A stretch of DNA of 64,000 bases from Actinotalea solisilvae (GTDB lineage: Bacteria > Actinomycetota > Actinomycetes > Actinomycetales > Cellulomonadaceae). Shown here one piece after another: positions 10,234 through 18,565 of the stretch. Position numbers and translations under genes: made by a program. Location of the stretch: the NCBI RefSeq assembly GCF_016464425.1, contig NZ_JADDKQ010000010.1, forward strand, positions 62,001-126,000, given 5' to 3'. Position 1 is the first letter of the stretch; each line of letters opens with the position of its first letter. The notes beneath the pieces are model-generated. The model was not told where the DNA came from, searched no databases, and saw only the letters and a program-made list of their open reading frames with translations.

Positions 10234-10686
10234 TCAGCCGCGCGACGCCGCGCGGTCGAGGGCCGCGGCCCGGCGCAGCGCCTCGCGGGCCCGTCGACGG
10301 TCGCCCGCGGCGTCGTAGGCGAAGCCGAGCCGGAACCACGCCGCCCAGTCGTCCGGGTCGCGCTCCGTCTCGGCGCGGAACCCCGCGAACGCGGCGTCGG
10401 CCGCCTCGCGCACCACGCGCCCACCAGGCGTGCGCGGCAGGTCGTCGACGGGCAGGCGGCCCTCGGCCGCGAGGCGGTCGGCCATGCGCTGGACGGCTGC
10501 CGCGAGCCGCCACTCGCGCACGAGCAGCCAGGCGCCCAGCAGCGGGAGGACGAGCACGGCGGCGCCGAGCGCGATCGCCACGGGCTCGCCCGTGCGCACG
10601 AGCGCGACCCCGCGCCAGGCGACCGCGACCATGAACACCCCGAGCAGCGCGGTCATGAGGACCGCCCCGAGCAGCGAGCGGCGCAT
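10234..10686 (-). CDS. Small membrane protein with a TPR-like tail
   Basis: I do not recognise this 150-residue protein by name. It has two predicted membrane helices (about residues 6-25 and 36-58), followed by a soluble part ending in DPDDWAAWFRLGFAYDAAGD and RRAREALRRAAAL, which looks like a single tetratricopeptide hairpin. Its ATG overlaps the dapB stop by one base (TGATG), so it is probably translated from the dapB message. Similar small membrane proteins follow dapB in related genomes as I recall, but no function is established. Confidence 0.72.
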   Translation of the reverse strand: MRRSLLGAVLMTALLGVFMVAVAWRGVALVRTGEPVAIALGAAVLVLPLLGAWLLVREWRLAAAVQRMADRLAAEGRLPVDDLPRTPGGRVVREAADAAFAGFRAETERDPDDWAAWFRLGFAYDAAGDRRRAREALRRAAALDRAASRG

Positions 10687-11462
10687 CAGCCGAGGTCGAG
10701 GTACTGGTCGAGGCCCACGGTCAGCCCCGGTCGCCCGGGCACGGTCCGCACGGCGTGCAGCACCCCGGGCATGAACGACGACCGGTCGAACGAGTCGGTG
10801 CGGATGGTCAGCTGCTCGCCCGGGTTGCCGAGGAGGATCTCCTCGTGCGCGACGAGCCCGCGCAGGCGCACCGCGTGGACCCGGATGCCGTCGACGTCGG
10901 CCCCGCGCGCGCCGTCGAGCGCCGTGGCGGTCGCGTCCGGCACGGGCCCGAGGCCGGCCGCGCGGCGCGCGGCGGCGATCCCGCGCGCGGTGTGGACCGC
11001 GGTGCCGCTGGGCGCGTCCAGCTTGTCCGGGTGGTGCAGCTCGACGACCTCGGCGGACTCGAACCAGCGGGCAGCGCGCGCCGCGAACGCCATCGCGAGC
11101 ACGGCGCCCAGCGCGAAGTTCGGCGCGACGAGCACGCCGACGCCCGGGACCTCGGCGAGGTGCTCGCGCACCCGGTCGAGCGCGGCGTCGTCCCACCCCG
11201 TCGTCCCGACCACCGCGTGGACGCCGGCGTCGACCAGCGCGTGCACGTTCGCCTCGGTGACGGCGGGCACCGTGAAGTCCACCGCGACCTGGGCGCGCGC
11301 ACCCACGAGCGAGGCGACGTCGTCCGAGCGGTGCAGGGCCGCCACGAGCTCGAGGTCGGCGGCGTCGGTGACGGCCGCGCACGCGGCCCGGCCCATCCGG
11401 CCGGACGCGCCGAGGACGGCGACGCGCAGGGCAGGACGGTCGGCGGCGTCGGCAGGGCTCAC
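10686..11462 (-). CDS. dapB: 4-hydroxy-tetrahydrodipicolinate reductase
   Basis: DapB reduces the DapA product with NAD(P)H on the way to diaminopimelate and lysine. The 258-residue protein has the nucleotide-binding loop VLGASGRMGR near residue 17, VDFTVP, the GTTGW block, and ELHHPDKLDAPSGTA with the catalytic His/Lys pair. The start is a GTG. It lies 21 bp after the M16 peptidase gene and one base overlaps the downstream membrane-protein gene. An M16 peptidase followed by dapB is a common actinobacterial order. Confidence 0.95.
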   Translation of the reverse strand: MSPADAADRPALRVAVLGASGRMGRAACAAVTDAADLELVAALHRSDDVASLVGARAQVAVDFTVPAVTEANVHALVDAGVHAVVGTTGWDDAALDRVREHLAEVPGVGVLVAPNFALGAVLAMAFAARAARWFESAEVVELHHPDKLDAPSGTAVHTARGIAAARRAAGLGPVPDATATALDGARGADVDGIRVHAVRLRGLVAHEEILLGNPGEQLTIRTDSFDRSSFMPGVLHAVRTVPGRPGLTVGLDQYLDLG

Positions 11463-11483
11463 GACGCCGACCCTATCCGGGTC

Positions 11484-12812
11484 TCAGGCGCCGAACGGAC
11501 CGACCCGGACGACCGAGCGGGGACGCAACGCGAGGTCGGCGGCGAGCTCGCGCACGTCCTCGGCCGTCACCGCGCGGATGCGCTCGAGCGACTCCTCCTG
11601 GCTGAGCAGCTCGCCGTGCACGAGCTCGGCCTTGCCGAGCCGGCTCATGCGCGAGCCCGTGTCCTCGAGGCCGAGGACGAGGCCACCCGAGAGCTGCCCG
11701 ATGCTGCGCTCGAGCTCGGGGCCGGTGATGCCGTCCTGGGCGAGGCGCTCCCAGCCCTCGGCCAGCAGGCCGAGGACCTCGTCGACCTTGCCGGGCGCGC
11801 AGCCCGCGTAGAGGCCGAAGACGCCCGTGTCCGCGTGGCCCGACGAGAAGCAGTAGACCGAGTACGCGAGCCCGCGCCGCTCCCGGATCTCCTGGAACAG
11901 CCGCGAGGACATGCCTCCGCCGAGCACGGCGCTGAGCACGGAGAGCGTGAAGCGGCGGTCGTCGGTCGCGGTGAGGCTCGTCGTGCCGAGGATGACGTTG
12001 GCCTGCTCGGTCGTGCGGTGCACGACGAGCTCCGCGCCGGCGGCCGGCAGGCCCGCCGTGCCCGTGGCGCCGCGGCGCGCGCCGGGGCCCGCGGCGGGGT
12101 CGAGCGACCAGCCGCCGCTCTCGAGCGCGGCCGAGACCTGCGCGCACAGCGCGTCGTGGTCGACGCCCCCCGCGGCGGTGACGACCAGCGTGCTGGGCAG
12201 GTAGTGCTCGCGGTAGTGCTCCCACACGGCGTCGCGCGGGACCGCGCGGATCGTGCCGGGCGTGCCGCCGATGGGCCGGCCCAGCGGGTGCGCGCCGAGC
12301 ACGGTGGCCGCGAACTGCTCGTGGACGACGTCCGACGGGTCGTCGTCGTTCATCGCGAGCTCCTCGAGGATCACCCCGCGCTCGGTCTCGAGCTCCTCGG
12401 GGTCGATCCGCGCGGAGGTGACCATGTCCGCGATGACGTCGACGGCCATCGGCACGTCGGCGTCGAGCACGCGCGCGTAGTAGCACGTGTGCTCCTTGCC
12501 GGTGGCGGCGTTCGCCTCGCCGCCGACGGCGTCGAACGCCTCGGCGATGTCCATCGCCGACCGGCGCCCCGTGCCCTTGAAGAGCAGGTGCTCGAGGAAG
12601 TGCGTCGAGCCGTGGTGCCCGTCCGTCTCGTCGCGCGAGCCGACCCCGATCCACGCGCCCACCGTGGCGGAGCGCAGGCCGGGCATCGACTCGGTGAGGA
12701 CCCGGACCCCGCCGGGCAGGACGGTACGGCGCACGAGGGCGCCGCCGTCCTGCCCGGCGGTCACGTCGCTGCCCGGGAGGCCCGGGCGGGTCAGCGGGAG
12801 GTCGAGGGACAC
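11484..12812 (-). CDS. M16-family zinc metallopeptidase
   Basis: This insulinase/processing-peptidase-family protein of 442 residues has the inverted zinc motif HFLEH (H71, E74, H75, counted from the chosen start), the distal ligand region ETERGVILEEL, and the second-domain block ERRGLAYSVYCF. Bacterial homologues beside pnp are thought to degrade peptides, but no physiological substrate is known. I chose GTG 12812 because it follows the pnp stop by a single base, giving tight coupling; the frame stays open upstream into pnp, so an earlier start cannot be excluded. Confidence 0.9.
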   Translation of the reverse strand: MSLDLPLTRPGLPGSDVTAGQDGGALVRRTVLPGGVRVLTESMPGLRSATVGAWIGVGSRDETDGHHGSTHFLEHLLFKGTGRRSAMDIAEAFDAVGGEANAATGKEHTCYYARVLDADVPMAVDVIADMVTSARIDPEELETERGVILEELAMNDDDPSDVVHEQFAATVLGAHPLGRPIGGTPGTIRAVPRDAVWEHYREHYLPSTLVVTAAGGVDHDALCAQVSAALESGGWSLDPAAGPGARRGATGTAGLPAAGAELVVHRTTEQANVILGTTSLTATDDRRFTLSVLSAVLGGGMSSRLFQEIRERRGLAYSVYCFSSGHADTGVFGLYAGCAPGKVDEVLGLLAEGWERLAQDGITGPELERSIGQLSGGLVLGLEDTGSRMSRLGKAELVHGELLSQEESLERIRAVTAEDVRELAADLALRPRSVVRVGPFGA

Positions 12813-12813
12813 C

Positions 12814-15057
12814 TCAGGCCTGGGCGCCTTCGGCCTGCGCGCCCTCGGCGGCCGGGGCGGCGCCGTCGCCGGCACCCTCCTCGATCACCGCGTGGAGCGA
12901 GAGCTTGCCGCGCGGGTCGATCTCGCCGATCTCGACCTGGACCTTCTGGCCCACCCCGAGGACGTCCTCGACGTTCTCCACGCGACGGCCGCCCACGAGC
13001 TTGCGGATCTGCGAGATGTGCAGCAGCCCGTCCTTGCCCGGCGAGAGCGAGATGAACGCGCCGAACGTCGTGGTCTTGACGACCGTGCCGACGAAGCGCT
13101 CCCCGATCTCGGGCATGTGCGGGTTGGCGATCGCGTTGATCGCCGCCCGCGCGGCCTCCGCCGACGGACCGTCGGTGGCGCCGATGTAGACCGTGCCGTC
13201 GTCCTCGATCGAGATGTCGGCGCCGGTCTCCTCCTGGATCTGGTTGATCATCTTGCCCTTCGGGCCGATGACCTCGCCGATCTTGTCGACCGGGACCTTC
13301 ACCGTGATGACGCGCGGGGCGTTCGGCGACATCTCGTCCGGGGCGTCGATCGCCTCGTTCATGACGTCGAGGATGTACAGGCGCGCGTCGCGGGCCTGGC
13401 TCAGCGCGCCGATGAGCACGTCGGCCGGGATGCCGTCGAGCTTGGTGTCGAGCTGGATGGCGGTGACGAACTCGCGCGTGCCGGCGACCTTGAAGTCCAT
13501 GTCGCCGAACGCGTCCTCGGCGCCCAGGATGTCGGTGAGCGCCGCGTAGCGGGTCTCGCCGTCGACCGTGTCGGACACGAGGCCCATCGCGATGCCGGCG
13601 ACCGCCGCGCGCAGCGGGACGCCCGCGTTGAGGAGCGACAGCGTCGAGGCGCAGACCGAGCCCATCGACGTCGAGCCGTTCGAGCCCAGCGCCTCGGAGA
13701 CCTGGCGGATCGCGTAGGGGAACTCCTCGCGGCTCGGCAGCACGGGCATGAGCGCCCGCTCGGCGAGCGCGCCGTGACCGATCTCGCGCCGCTTCGGCGA
13801 GCCCACGCGGCCCGTCTCACCGGTCGAGTACGGCGGGAAGTTGTAGTTGTGCATGTAGCGCTTGCGCGTCTCCGGCGAGAGCGTGTCGAGCTGCTGCTCC
13901 ATGCGGAGCATGTTGAGCGTCGTCACGCCGAGGATCTGCGTCTCGCCGCGCTCGAAGATCGCCGAGCCGTGCACGCGGGGCAGGACCTCGACCTCGGCCG
14001 AGAGCGTGCGGATGTCCCGCAGGCCTCGACCGTCGATGCGGAAGCCGTCCGTGAGGATGCGGCGGCGGATGACCTTCTTGGTCACCGAGCGGACCGCGGC
14101 GGAGAGCTCCTTCTCGCGACCCTCGAACTGCCCGCCGAGCTCGGCGAGGACCTCGGCCTTGATCTCGTCCAGGCGGCCCTCGCGGGTCTGCTTGTCGGCG
14201 ATCGTCAGCGCCTCGGAGACGCGGGCCTCGGCGGCCTGCTCGACGGCGGCGTAGGCGTCGTCCTGGTAGTCCGGGAACGTCGGGAACTGCTGGACCTCCT
14301 TGGCCGCCTTCGACGCGAGCTCCTGCTGCGCGACGACGAGCGCCTTGAGGAACGGCTTCGCCGCCTCGAGGCCCTGCGCGACGACGTCCTCCGACGGGGC
14401 CGTGCCGCCCTCGTCCTTGATGAGGTTCCAGCTCTTCTCGGGCGCCTCGGCCTCGATCATGGCGATGGCCACATCGTCACCGACGACCCGACCGGCGACG
14501 ACCATGTCGAACGTCGCGCGCTCGCGCTCGGAGTAGCGCGGGAAGGCGACCCACTGGCCGTCGACGAGCGCGATGCGCACGGCGCCGACCGGGCCGGAGA
14601 ACGGCAGGCCGGAGAGCTGCGTCGAGATCGACGCGGCGTTGATCGCGAGGACGTCGTACGAGTCGTCCGGGTGGATCGCCATGACCGTGACGACGACCTG
14701 GACCTCGTTGCGCAGGCCCTTGACGAACAGGGGGCGCAGCGGGCGGTCGATGAGGCGGCAGGCCAGGATCGCGTCGGTGGACGGGCGGCCCTCGCGACGG
14801 AAGAACGAGCCGGGGATCTTGCCGGCGGCGTACTGGCGCTCCTCGACGTCGACCGTCAGGGGGAAGAAGTCGAACTGCTCCTTGGGGTGCTTCCCGGCCG
14901 TCGTGGCCGACAGGAGCATGGTGTCGCCGTCGAGGTAGGCGACGGCGGAGCCGGCGGCCTGCTTGGCCAGGCGGCCGGTCTCGAAGCGGACGGTGCGGGT
15001 GCCGAAGCGGCCGTTGTCGATGACGGCCTCGGCGAACTGGATCTCGGGTCCCTCCAC
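12814..15057 (-). CDS. pnp: Polyribonucleotide nucleotidyltransferase (PNPase)
   Basis: PNPase degrades RNA 3'-5' by phosphorolysis and, in actinobacteria, also makes RNA 3' tails. The 747-residue product has two RNase PH-like halves (for example FFRREGRPS and [19 protein letters not shown]), a KH domain around [16 protein letters not shown] and an S1 domain around [18 protein letters not shown], then an acidic/Ala tail. GTG 15057 is preferred because ggaggg lies just upstream and [16 protein letters not shown] is the family N-terminus. It follows rpsO across a hairpin region, as in Streptomyces, where rpsO-pnp transcripts are processed by RNase III. Confidence 0.96.
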   Translation of the reverse strand: MEGPEIQFAEAVIDNGRFGTRTVRFETGRLAKQAAGSAVAYLDGDTMLLSATTAGKHPKEQFDFFPLTVDVEERQYAAGKIPGSFFRREGRPSTDAILACRLIDRPLRPLFVKGLRNEVQVVVTVMAIHPDDSYDVLAINAASISTQLSGLPFSGPVGAVRIALVDGQWVAFPRYSERERATFDMVVAGRVVGDDVAIAMIEAEAPEKSWNLIKDEGGTAPSEDVVAQGLEAAKPFLKALVVAQQELASKAAKEVQQFPTFPDYQDDAYAAVEQAAEARVSEALTIADKQTREGRLDEIKAEVLAELGGQFEGREKELSAAVRSVTKKVIRRRILTDGFRIDGRGLRDIRTLSAEVEVLPRVHGSAIFERGETQILGVTTLNMLRMEQQLDTLSPETRKRYMHNYNFPPYSTGETGRVGSPKRREIGHGALAERALMPVLPSREEFPYAIRQVSEALGSNGSTSMGSVCASTLSLLNAGVPLRAAVAGIAMGLVSDTVDGETRYAALTDILGAEDAFGDMDFKVAGTREFVTAIQLDTKLDGIPADVLIGALSQARDARLYILDVMNEAIDAPDEMSPNAPRVITVKVPVDKIGEVIGPKGKMINQIQEETGADISIEDDGTVYIGATDGPSAEAARAAINAIANPHMPEIGERFVGTVVKTTTFGAFISLSPGKDGLLHISQIRKLVGGRRVENVEDVLGVGQKVQVEIGEIDPRGKLSLHAVIEEGAGDGAAPAAEGAQAEGAQA

Positions 15058-15256
15058 GGGATGCCCTCCTTCGTCGAAGATCCCGGCTTCGCGCGACGGT
15101 CTTCGACCGTGGTCCGCGGACGGCCGTTGGGCGGTTCCGCGAGCCACTACCGAGGACCGGACGCCGGTTCCGGGCGGTGCTGGTTCAGTTGTCGGTCACC
15201 CCGGCGGGGTGCCGTGGCCCGTCCGCCACCAGGGCGGGAGGGCCGTGGCGCGCGCG

Positions 15257-15287
15257 GTGCGGTCGTGCCGTGGGGCACGCGCCGCAC
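15257..15287 (-). other. Imperfect hairpin in the pnp leader
   Basis: Arms gtgcggtcgtgcc (15257-15269) and ggcacgcgccgcac (15274-15287) pair as two 6-bp helices with a small internal bulge and a 4-base loop. It lies 200 bp upstream of the pnp start on the transcribed strand, next to the larger rpsO-pnp hairpin. Other weak dyads exist in 15058-15304 (for example tcgaaga/tcttcga at 15074 and 15100), but I see no gene there. Confidence 0.55.
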
Positions 15288-15304
15288 GGTCGCGGCGCCT
15301 GACA

Positions 15305-15345
15305 CCGGACCAGCCCGGACCCGGGAGGGGTCCGGGCTGGTCCGG
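15305..15345 (-). terminator. Perfect 18-bp hairpin between rpsO and pnp
   Basis: The left arm (15305-15322) and right arm (15328-15345) are exact reverse complements over 18 bp with a 5-base loop. The structure starts 5 bp after the rpsO stop. No T-run follows it on the transcribed strand, so it is either a U-tract-less terminator or, as known for the Streptomyces rpsO-pnp intergenic hairpin, an RNase III processing site that controls pnp. Confidence 0.85.
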
Positions 15346-15350
15346 GACGT

Positions 15351-15620
15351 TCAGCGGCGCAGGCCGAGCCGCTCGATGAGGCTGCGGTAGCGGTTGATGT
15401 CGACCTTCTGCAGGTAGCCGAGGAGACGGCGACGCTGGCCGACGAGGAGCAGCAGGCCACGACGCGAGTGGTGGTCGTGCTTGTGCTCCTTGAGGTGCTC
15501 GGTGAGGTCCTTGATGCGCTGCGTGAGGAGCGCGATCTGGACCTCGGGGGAGCCCGTGTCGTTCTCGGTGGTGGCGTACTCGGTCATGATGCGCTGCTTG
15601 GTGGCGGCGTCGAGGGGCAC
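15351..15620 (-). CDS. rpsO: 30S ribosomal protein S15
   Basis: At 89 residues from the GTG start at 15620 it has exactly the S15 length. Conserved blocks include [34 protein letters not shown] and the C-terminal [22 protein letters not shown]15 binds the central domain of 16S rRNA early in 30S assembly and, in several bacteria, represses its own translation. It stands 95 bp downstream of ribF and is followed by a strong hairpin and pnp. Confidence 0.97.
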   Translation of the reverse strand: MPLDAATKQRIMTEYATTENDTGSPEVQIALLTQRIKDLTEHLKEHKHDHHSRRGLLLLVGQRRRLLGYLQKVDINRYRSLIERLGLRR

Positions 15621-15715
15621 GTGCTCTCCTGGGTGTACTCGCTGCGCGGTGCTCCGGGGCATGTCCACCCGGGCGCTCTGGGTCCGCGGCCGATCTGACG
15701 GCACCGACCAGGGTA

Positions 15716-16837
15716 TCAGCCGCCCACGCCCTCGTCCGCCGTGCGCTCGACCGACCGCTGCCCCGCCGGCTCCTGGGCCCGCTCCCCTGCCCGCTGCCCT
15801 GCCTGCTCGCCCGTCTGCTCACCCGCGCCCGGCGCGGACGCGAGCACGGACGCGAGCGGCCCGCCGCCCAGGCGCTGCCGCGTGCGCTCGACGTCGTCCT
15901 CCATCTGCACGACGAGCGCCTCGACGGAGTCGAAGCGCACGGTCGCGCGCAGCCGCTCCACGAACTCGACGACGACCTCCTCGTCGTAGAGGTCGAGGTC
16001 GGTGCGGTCCGGGACGTGCGCCTCCACGCGGCGCTGCACGCCGTCGAACGTCGGGTTGGTCCCGACCGAGATCGCGACGGGCAGGTAGCCGTCGGGCCGG
16101 TCCGCGGGGTAGCCGACCCGGCGCAGCCACCCCGCGTAGACGCCGTCGGCCGGGACCATGCCCGTGGCGTCCTGGGCGAGGTTCGCGGTCGGGTAGCCGA
16201 GCTCGCGGCCGCGCGCGTCCCCGTGCACCACGGTGCCGCGCACACGGTGCGGGCGCCCGAGGATCCGGGCCGCGCCGACGACGTCGCCGACGGCGAGGAG
16301 CTCGCGGACCCAGGTGGAGGACCAGCGGCGCGCCCCGTCGCCGTCGGGCGCGACGACGCCGTGGACGTCCTCGATGACCTCGACGGCGAACCCGTACCGC
16401 TCCCCCAGCGCGCGCATGGTCGCGAGGTCGCCGGAGTTGTCGAGCCCGAACCGCACGTCGCGGCCGACGACGACGGTGCCCGCCCGCAGGCCCTCGACGA
16501 GGTAGGTGCGCACGAAGTCGTCGGGCGTCTGGCGCGCGAACTCGGGGGTGTACTCGACGACGAGCACGGCGTGCAGGCCTGTCTCGGCGAGCAGCTCCAG
16601 ACGGTCGGCGAGCCCGGTGATGAGCTCGGGCGCCTCGTCCGGCCGGTGCACCTGGGCCGGATGGGGGTGGAAGGTCACGGCCACGGCGTGGTGGCCCGTG
16701 GCCGTGGCGTCCGCGACCATGCGCACGAGCACGCCGCGGTGACCGCGGTGCACGCCGTCGAAGTTGCCGATCGTCACGACGGAGGGACCGAAGTCCGCGG
16801 GTACCTGGCTCAGGGCGGTCCAGCGATGCACGCCCAC
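15716..16837 (-). CDS. ribF: Bifunctional riboflavin kinase / FAD synthetase
   Basis: RibF makes FMN and then FAD from riboflavin. The N-terminal adenylyltransferase has [12 protein letters not shown] (residues 22-33) and the [12 protein letters not shown] block; the C-terminal kinase has [12 protein letters not shown] and DGVYAGWLR. The 373-residue protein ends in about 40 residues of Glu/Gln/Ala/Gly/Arg repeats absent from most homologues, probably disordered. Both GTG 16837 and GTG 16831 are usable starts; the upstream ggcagg fits the first better. It lies 106 bp downstream of truB, as usual. Confidence 0.94.
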   Translation of the reverse strand: MGVHRWTALSQVPADFGPSVVTIGNFDGVHRGHRGVLVRMVADATATGHHAVAVTFHPHPAQVHRPDEAPELITGLADRLELLAETGLHAVLVVEYTPEFARQTPDDFVRTYLVEGLRAGTVVVGRDVRFGLDNSGDLATMRALGERYGFAVEVIEDVHGVVAPDGDGARRWSSTWVRELLAVGDVVGAARILGRPHRVRGTVVHGDARGRELGYPTANLAQDATGMVPADGVYAGWLRRVGYPADRPDGYLPVAISVGTNPTFDGVQRRVEAHVPDRTDLDLYDEEVVVEFVERLRATVRFDSVEALVVQMEDDVERTRQRLGGGPLASVLASAPGAGEQTGEQAGQRAGERAQEPAGQRSVERTADEGVGG

Positions 16838-16943
16838 AGCCTGCCACGACGGCAGGGGTCGCCCGACCGCGCGGTGGCCGGCCGGGCGTGCGTCGCCCTC
16901 GTGCCGGGTGGCCGACGCCGCGCTCGCGATCGCGGGTCTCGCG

Positions 16944-17846
16944 TCAGGCGGGCCTGACCACGAGGACGGGGCGGGCGCGCCCGGACGGCTCGTCGGCCAG
17001 GAGCGCGACGAGCCCCCCGTCGGGTGCGAACGCGGCCACGGGCGCCGCGGCCGTCGCGGGCTGCGCGGGGTCGGCCGCGATGCGGCGGCCGAAGGACAGC
17101 TCGCTCGTCTCCTCGGGCGTGAGCTCGCGTGCCGCGAAGGTGGCGCGGGCGGCGTCGGCCATCGGCAGGACGTCGAAGCCGCCCTCGAGCTCGTCGAGGG
17201 TGCGGGCGACGTCGAGCCCGTACCCGCCCACGCGCGTGCGCCGCAGCGCGGTGAGGTGGCCGCCGACGCCGAGTGCCGCGCCGAGGTCGCGCGCGAGGGC
17301 GCGGACGTAGGTGCCGGACGAGCACAGGACGAGGACGTCGACGTCGAGTGCGGGCACGCCGGCGCCGTCGGCCGTGCGCACGTCGAGCACGTCGAACCGG
17401 TGGACGGTGACGGGACGCGCCGCGAGCTCGACCTGCTCCCCCGCGCGGACGCGCGCGTAGGCGCGCTGACCGTCGACCTTGATCGCGCTCACGGCGCTCG
17501 GGCGCTGCTCGATCGGGCCGGTGAGCGCCGCGACCTCGGCGTCGAGCCGCTCGCGCGGGACGCCCGAGGCGTCCGCGACCGTGAGGACCTCGCCCTCGGC
17601 GTCGTCCGTCGTCGTGCTGACACCGAGCCGGACCGTCGCGAGGTACTCCTTGTCGGCCCCGACGACGTACGTCAGCAGCCGCGTGGCCTTCTCGACGCCG
17701 AGCACGAGCACGCCCGTGGCCATGGGGTCGAGGGTGCCCGCGTGGCCGACCTTGCGCGTGCCCGCGAGCCGCCGCACGCGTGCGACGACGTCGTGGCTCG
17801 TCCAGCCCGCGGGCTTGTCGACGACGACGAGGCCGTCGGTCGCCAC
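16944..17846 (-). CDS. truB: tRNA pseudouridine-55 synthase
   Basis: TruB converts U55 to pseudouridine in the T-loop of tRNAs. The 300-residue protein has the opening GLVVVDKPAGWTSHDVV and the catalytic block KVGHAGTLDPMATGVLVLG with its aspartate, followed by the actinobacterial TruB C-terminal region. GTG 17846 was chosen because it starts one base after the rbfA stop and gives the family N-terminus; the open frame upstream is rbfA antisense-like sequence. The rbfA-truB-ribF-rpsO order is the common actinobacterial one. Confidence 0.95.
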   Translation of the reverse strand: MATDGLVVVDKPAGWTSHDVVARVRRLAGTRKVGHAGTLDPMATGVLVLGVEKATRLLTYVVGADKEYLATVRLGVSTTTDDAEGEVLTVADASGVPRERLDAEVAALTGPIEQRPSAVSAIKVDGQRAYARVRAGEQVELAARPVTVHRFDVLDVRTADGAGVPALDVDVLVLCSSGTYVRALARDLGAALGVGGHLTALRRTRVGGYGLDVARTLDELEGGFDVLPMADAARATFAARELTPEETSELSFGRRIAADPAQPATAAAPVAAFAPDGGLVALLADEPSGRARPVLVVRPA

Positions 17847-17847
17847 G

Positions 17848-18339
17848 TCAGGCCCGGACCGGCTGGTCGTCCTCGTCGCCGTCCTCGAGGGACGCGCGGT
17901 CGGCGTCGGCCGCGTCGTCGTCGGCGGGACGGCGGTACGGGTCGGTGTCGCCCGCGTACTGCGCGGACGCGGCGAGCGCGGCGACCTCGGCGTCACGGGC
18001 CGCGGCCTCGCGCAGCGCCTGCTCGAGGTGCGCGGCCGTCTCGGGGACGGCGTCGGCGATGAACTCGAGCGTCGGCGTCAGCCGGATCCCGGTCTGCTTG
18101 CCGACCTCGGACCGGATGAGCCCCTTGGCGCTCTCGAGCGCCGCGGCGGACCCGGCCCGCGCCTCCTCGTCGCCGAGCACGGTGTAGAACACCGAGGCGT
18201 GCTGGAGGTCCCCCGTGACGCGCACGTCGGTCACGGTGACGAACCCGAGCCGCGGGTCCTTGACGCGCGTGTCGAGCATCTGCGCGACGATCTTCTGGAT
18301 CCGCTCGGCGAGCTTGCGAGCCCGCGGGTGGTCGACCAT
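17848..18339 (-). CDS. rbfA: 30S ribosome-binding factor A
   Basis: RbfA binds the 30S subunit and helps 16S rRNA 5'-end maturation, especially in the cold. The 163-residue product starts [19 protein letters not shown] and has the core [18 protein letters not shown], typical of the KH-like fold. The start at 18339 has a strong ribosome site, ggagga, 5 bp upstream. The last 35 residues form an acidic Asp-rich tail beyond the fold. It follows infB across an unusual 226-bp gap that holds a long inverted repeat. Confidence 0.93.
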   Translation of the reverse strand: MVDHPRARKLAERIQKIVAQMLDTRVKDPRLGFVTVTDVRVTGDLQHASVFYTVLGDEEARAGSAAALESAKGLIRSEVGKQTGIRLTPTLEFIADAVPETAAHLEQALREAAARDAEVAALAASAQYAGDTDPYRRPADDDAADADRASLEDGDEDDQPVRA

Positions 18340-18446
18340 GAGTTCCTCCGGTGGAGCGAGGCGGCAGAGCCGCAGGAGCGATGTGGCGCCGAGCGCCACG
18401 AGCCGTCACCCGGGACCCGCGCGAGTGCCCCTGGTGACGCGACGGA

Positions 18447-18544
18447 GCGCACCGAGGTGGTGGTGCGGGGACCGTGGTGGGCCTGGCAGGGACGGCCGAC
18501 GAAGGAGGCCGTCCGGGAGGCCGCGCACCACCACCTCGGTGCGC
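18447..18544 (-). terminator. Long branched hairpin between infB and rbfA
   Basis: A perfect 21-bp inverted repeat (18447-18467 with 18524-18544; cgcaccaccacctcggtgcg side to the right) encloses a second perfect 8-bp hairpin, ggacggcc/ggccgtcc at 18490-18497 and 18507-18514. It starts 22 bp after the infB stop. No U-tract follows. It could terminate or attenuate infB transcripts, or be an RNase III target separating infB from rbfA. Confidence 0.85.
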
Positions 18545-18565
18545 GGCCCACCCGACGAGACACCA

